Assembly (NCBI RefSeq): GCF_041734735.1
Contig: NC_134898.1
Span: forward strand, 45,506,341 to 45,570,340
Direction: 5' to 3'
DNA length: 64,000 nucleotides
Source: Babylonia areolata
Lineage: Eukaryota; Mollusca; Gastropoda; Neogastropoda; Buccinidae
The notes beneath the pieces were generated by a model. The model did no database searches. It was not told the origin of the DNA and was given only the letters and a program-made list of their open reading frames with translations. Of the stretch, positions 61,701-64,000 are shown piece after piece. The position numbers were made by a program, and so were the translations under genes. Numbering within the stretch: position 1 is the stretch's first letter; each line of letters begins with the position of its first letter.

Positions 61701-63899
61701 TCTGTAATGCTGCAGCCAAACATTGTGACTATCTTGTTTTTCCATCTTTCACATGATTTTCCACACAAAAAAAACACACACACACACAGAAGTCCAACAT
61801 CCCACCTTCCCAAAAAACAAACAAGACTTACTTTGATGTGAACAGCTGCCTTTTTCAGAAAGTTTCTTGCGGAATTCATCGCGATCTGCAAACAAAATAC
61901 AAACTGTTTTAAGACAGCATGACATATCAGATGACGAAGACAAATAATCTGAAACAACTATCTACCTGATAAACATGAAATGCAGCAACAGTTCATAACT
62001 GCACTGCTTCTGCTGATTTGTTAATATTTATTTACAAAACATACTGAAACCAGCAACATAAACTAGAAAAGAAAACTATCTTTTAAAATCAAAAGGTTTA
62101 AAAAAAGAAACAAAAACAACGCAAATCAACCTTGAACCTTTACACACATGAGTATAGATCAAACTCCCAACTGGAGAAACAATCAGATGTGTCAAGCAAC
62201 AAATCAATTATTCCACAACCATAGGACAAAAAAAAAGAGAGGAAAGCTGCAAATTGCACAACCATTCCGTACCTGTATTAAAAATGTCAAATAATTCCTG
62301 GAAGATAGGATCGCCACTTGCTGTGTTGATGATGTTGCTCACTGTGTCTTGAGTCATGTCCTGTAGCAATTGAAAAAAAAAAAAAAAAAGAGGACAAATA
62401 AAACTTAACCCCATGACCTCTGAACCATGCTGAAATGAGATCAGTGTAGTATTAATATGTACCGCAATTTCTACTTTATGCATCATTCTAAGTGGTGTAA
62501 CTGATTTTTCTGAATAAAAGTGATGTATTATCAAGAGGAAAAAAAGTCCACACACACAGTGATGACCTACATGGTGACCAGTGAGCTCTGTGTTATCTCA
62601 ATGAGACAACAGTCCTTCGCTTACAAGTATACTCATCAGCAGCAGTCAAAGGGTTAAAAGAGGAAGCCAATGCAAAATACTGTTTAAATATCATGCATTA
62701 CTGCTGCCATCACCCTCAACCAACCCTACACTCACACTGGTCACAAACCAGAAGAATAATCTCAACCCAACTCACCCCATCTACCCATTTTTCTTTATTT
62801 CCTACAATGCAAACACATCTCCAATACACACACACACACCCACACCCAACCACCCCCAACCACACACACACTCACATACACAAACACATATACAAATACA
62901 CAATCTGGCGTTTTCACCTTTACAACTTAAAAAGAAAAAGCAGAAGGAATGTTTTGAGAAAGCACTGAAAAGGAAGAATTTACGGCACTTATAACAGCAG
63001 TGACTTCCAGTGCAGTAACAGAATATGAACATCTCCCCTTTTCCTGAAACCATGTTGCGTACACTACTCAAAAAAGAAATTCTAAAACTACTTTGTATTT
63101 TCATATCATAAACTAAAACCTTGAACCTTGATTATTAATCATCGTTGCCTCATGGTTATACATTAATCATATACAGACACAGCAAACTTGCAAGACACAG
63201 GCAACAACAAACTTACAAAGTCTTGTAGTTATACAATATATATATTTGTTAAAAAAAATTATTAATTTAAAACATATAGAAACATAAAAAGACTCAATTA
63301 CATCTAAGACTTGTAAAAACTTCATACAGAGCAGAATGTTTTAAACGTGAAGGATTCTCTCTTTAAATAAAAAAATCCAAATTCATTCTTCACAAATCAA
63401 AATGCGACATTATGATACCAAATAACTAGTTTTCACTTCCCATGCACACCCACACACAAACCAAACACACACAGCACATGCACACACAACCACACACACC
63501 CCCACAAACACAGATGCCCTCTACACCTTCCTTCCCCCTTCCCCCAAAACAAACAACCCAACACACAGATATAACCAAGAACATTTCCTGTGCTCCCTCT
63601 GGTGTACTCACTTTATTCAGAAAGTCAAACTCCTCCAGCAAACTGCTGCTGTCATTGAGAAGCGCTGCAGAGGTGCTGGGGACAGGCTGACTTTCTGGAG
63701 CCACTGCTGCTGCTGCTGCTGCTGCACGGGGTTTGCTGTCGCTTACTGTTGTTGCTGGCGTTGTTGTTGCTGCTGTTGTTGTTGTTGGCTGCGGGTGATG
63801 CTGGTGGCTCTGCTTGTGGCTGTCATACAGACAGCTGTTGATGTTGTCCACCAGGGTCTTCACAAAGCGGCTGCTGTTGATTATTTTCGTCAGCGGATT
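43724..63899 (-). CDS. NPAT: NPAT homologue, giant form (5' end outside window)
   Basis: Seven exons join in frame on the minus strand: 63899-63612, 62360-62273, 61885-61832, 59431-52721, 50027-49851, 49012-45009 and 43783-43724 (stop). They encode 3793 residues. The first exon (NINSCLYDS) and second ([16 protein letters not shown]) match in order the human NPAT blocks ENINKFLTS and ESDPAFQALFDLFDYG as I recall them. The last exon ([15 protein letters not shown]) matches the human C-terminus (MDVDKFLLSLHYDE). NPAT is a CDK2 substrate in the histone locus body that activates replication-dependent histone genes at S phase. The middle is Ser/Thr/Pro-rich, with many SP/TP sites and basic stretches. 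Human NPAT has 1427 residues, so this protein is unusually long. The LisH domain expected at the N-terminus is outside the window. Confidence 0.82.
43784..45008 (-). other. last NPAT intron
   Basis: Contains a perfect inverted repeat (GGTATGAG/CTCATACC, 44056-44075) and a C-rich tract at 44820-44850. Otherwise nothing recognised. Confidence 0.6.
45009..49012 (-). CDS. NPAT: NPAT second giant exon (4004 bp)
   Basis: Acceptor tctcctcag, donor GTAAGT (RC of 45003-45008); enters in phase 1, leaves in phase 0. About 1334 codons, Ser/Gln/Pro/Val-rich. Features: Lys-rich segments ([19 protein letters not shown]), a bipartite-like basic cluster PRRKRRLSS, a charged helical region ([20 protein letters not shown]) and [11 protein letters not shown], which may correspond to RRVLCFDS near the human C-terminal region. 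The end reads [18 protein letters not shown]. Confidence 0.82.
49363..49620 (+). mobile_element. SINE copy in NPAT intron
   Basis: Opposite orientation to 41700-41945; shares aagactcaaaccacacagtc, aagggtcatccacttcacag and gttgctcaaatttcctgacc-type segments. The tRNA-like head is weak (gttcgatcacc). Confidence 0.65.
49851..50027 (-). CDS. NPAT: NPAT exon (177 bp)
   Basis: The acceptor ctgctgcag just before 50027 is chosen because the alternative gatgcag a few bases upstream would put the exon in a frame that stops. It encodes [18 protein letters not shown], then [19 protein letters not shown] and [14 protein letters not shown]; the donor is GTGAGT. Symmetric phase 1-1. Confidence 0.78.
50390..52720. 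repeat. intronic minisatellite in NPAT, split by a LINE
   Basis: Loose tandem array of aacaatcatcacagcacaaa then acatccaacagaacgat (about 37 bp), at 50390-51198 and again at 52296-52720. Copies are imperfect and vary in length. Confidence 0.8.
51199..52295 (+). mobile_element. 5'-truncated CR1/Jockey-type LINE with RT motifs and 3' end
   Basis: Encodes [19 protein letters not shown] and [11 protein letters not shown], the RT catalytic region. After one frame change near 51430 it continues [16 protein letters not shown] to the C-terminal [20 protein letters not shown]. The 3' end is aaagcgctttgatttgtctc, agcgctatataaatacc and an ATT run. It lies within the intronic minisatellite of NPAT. Confidence 0.88.
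52721..59431 (-). CDS. NPAT: NPAT giant exon (6711 bp)
   Basis: Acceptor gatttcag at 59432-59439, donor GTATGA after 52721; open throughout for about 2236 codons, phase 1 at both ends. It holds 15 tandem copies of a 15-residue repeat (about 58480-59160), eight copies of a 20-residue repeat (about 57110-57593), a block dense in TPR/TPP/SP sites (about 55440-55690), basic [15 protein letters not shown] (about 54440-54480), and three related acidic-plus-amphipathic repeats (about 53755-53960) followed by Lys-rich stretches. Low sequence complexity suggests a disordered scaffold region. The SP/TP sites fit the CDK regulation known for NPAT, but no site can be matched to a human one. Confidence 0.82.
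57110..57593 (-). repeat. coding tandem repeat, 8 x 20 residues
   Basis: 60-bp units in the NPAT giant exon encoding [20 protein letters not shown] with small changes. All copies stay in frame. Confidence 0.92.
58480..59160 (-). repeat. coding tandem repeat, 15 x 15 residues
   Basis: 45-bp units such as [15 protein letters not shown] and [15 protein letters not shown]. The two types alternate over much of the array, giving a 90-bp higher-order unit. Confidence 0.92.
59432..61831 (-). other. NPAT intron
   Basis: Apart from the dispersed repeat, unique AT-rich sequence. No RNA gene or coding signature seen. Confidence 0.55.
60650..60935 (+). mobile_element. dispersed repeat, copy 2 (see 36900-37185)
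   Basis: Same element as at 36900-37185, in the intron between the 54-bp exon and the giant exon of NPAT. Confidence 0.7.
61832..61885 (-). CDS. NPAT: NPAT small exon (54 bp)
   Basis: Acceptor gtttgcag, donor GTAAGT. With the split codon it encodes [18 protein letters not shown]. It is symmetric (phase 1-1), so skipping it would keep the frame. No specific domain is recognised. Confidence 0.75.
62273..62360 (-). CDS. NPAT: NPAT exon with DPxFQxLFDxF block
   Basis: 88 bp; starts in phase 0 after a polypyrimidine tract ending gctacag and ends with one base before GTACGG. It encodes [18 protein letters not shown] and then [11 protein letters not shown]. This is the most diagnostic block: human NPAT has ILEQTESDPAFQALFDLFDYG at the matching place. 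The donor GTACGG is weaker than the others. Confidence 0.85.
62361..63611 (-). other. NPAT intron
   Basis: Poly-A stretch just after 62370 (a strong polypyrimidine tract on the minus strand), CA-rich runs near 62825-62890 and 63440-63500. Otherwise nothing recognised. Confidence 0.55.
63612..63899 (-). CDS. NPAT: NPAT exon with NINxxL block
   Basis: 288 bp, phase 0 at both ends. The acceptor is cgttgcgcag and the donor GTGAGT (RC of 63606-63611). It begins [19 protein letters not shown], similar to the human segment before ENINKFL. The middle is low complexity: His/Gln, Thr and an eight-residue Ala-rich run from a GCN tract. It ends [10 protein letters not shown], reminiscent of the human SIDEFLGL. 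Confidence 0.8.
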
Positions 63900-63929
63900 C
63901 TGCGCAACGAAACAACATCAAATGAATGG

Positions 63930-64000
63930 TGAACTGTTGATGATTTTCATCAACTGTCGATGATTTTCATCAGTGGATTCTGCACAGCAAAACAACATAA
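63930..64000 (-). pseudogene. partial duplicate of an NPAT exon start with its acceptor
   Basis: On the minus strand gttgttttgctgtgcag is followed by AATCCACTGATGAAAATCAT, encoding NPLMKIIDS and then a stop. The true exon at 63899 begins after gttgtttcgttgcgcag and encodes [10 protein letters not shown]. Confidence 0.65.

Overview
The window is eukaryotic: multi-exon genes with GT-AG introns, long intergenic tracts, many dinucleotide microsatellites, and dense SINE, LINE and MITE remnants. The SINE and LINE-tail families resemble ones I associate with marine gastropod molluscs, so a mollusc, probably a gastropod, is the best guess. That is inference, not proof. No viral or LTR-type element was recognised.

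Region 1 (about 1-31.7 kb, + strand) is the 3' part of a gene for a type I membrane protein with repeated CUB domains. Each CUB domain is built from three exons (called A, B and C here) with fixed intron phases. Five CUB domains are seen; the A exon of the first lies left of the window. A final exon encodes the membrane segment and a cytoplasmic tail with two PPxY motifs. Three neighbouring units of about 5.1 kb (4731-10157, 10158-15316, 15317-about 20358) are nearly identical tandem duplications of a B-C-A cassette. Introns of the copies are almost the same, yet the exons differ mostly by amino-acid-changing substitutions. A 40-bp minisatellite of about 64 copies (20662-24207), itself split by a terminal-inverted-repeat insertion, fills the intron before the last CUB domain.

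Region 2 (31.7-43.7 kb) is intergenic and rich in mobile elements: at least two LINE 3' ends, a TTAA-flanked MITE, several tRNA-derived SINEs, microsatellites, a 51-bp minisatellite and a degraded reverse transcriptase fragment.

Region 3 (43.7-64 kb, - strand) holds seven exons of an NPAT homologue, the histone-locus-body coactivator of histone gene transcription. It is recognised from two N-terminal conserved blocks and a tiny C-terminal exon. The visible part alone is 3793 residues, against 1427 for human NPAT. Most of the extra length lies in two huge exons of 6.7 and 4.0 kb that contain internal tandem repeats. The LisH-bearing 5' end lies beyond base 64000. The two genes are convergent, so neither promoter is in the window.
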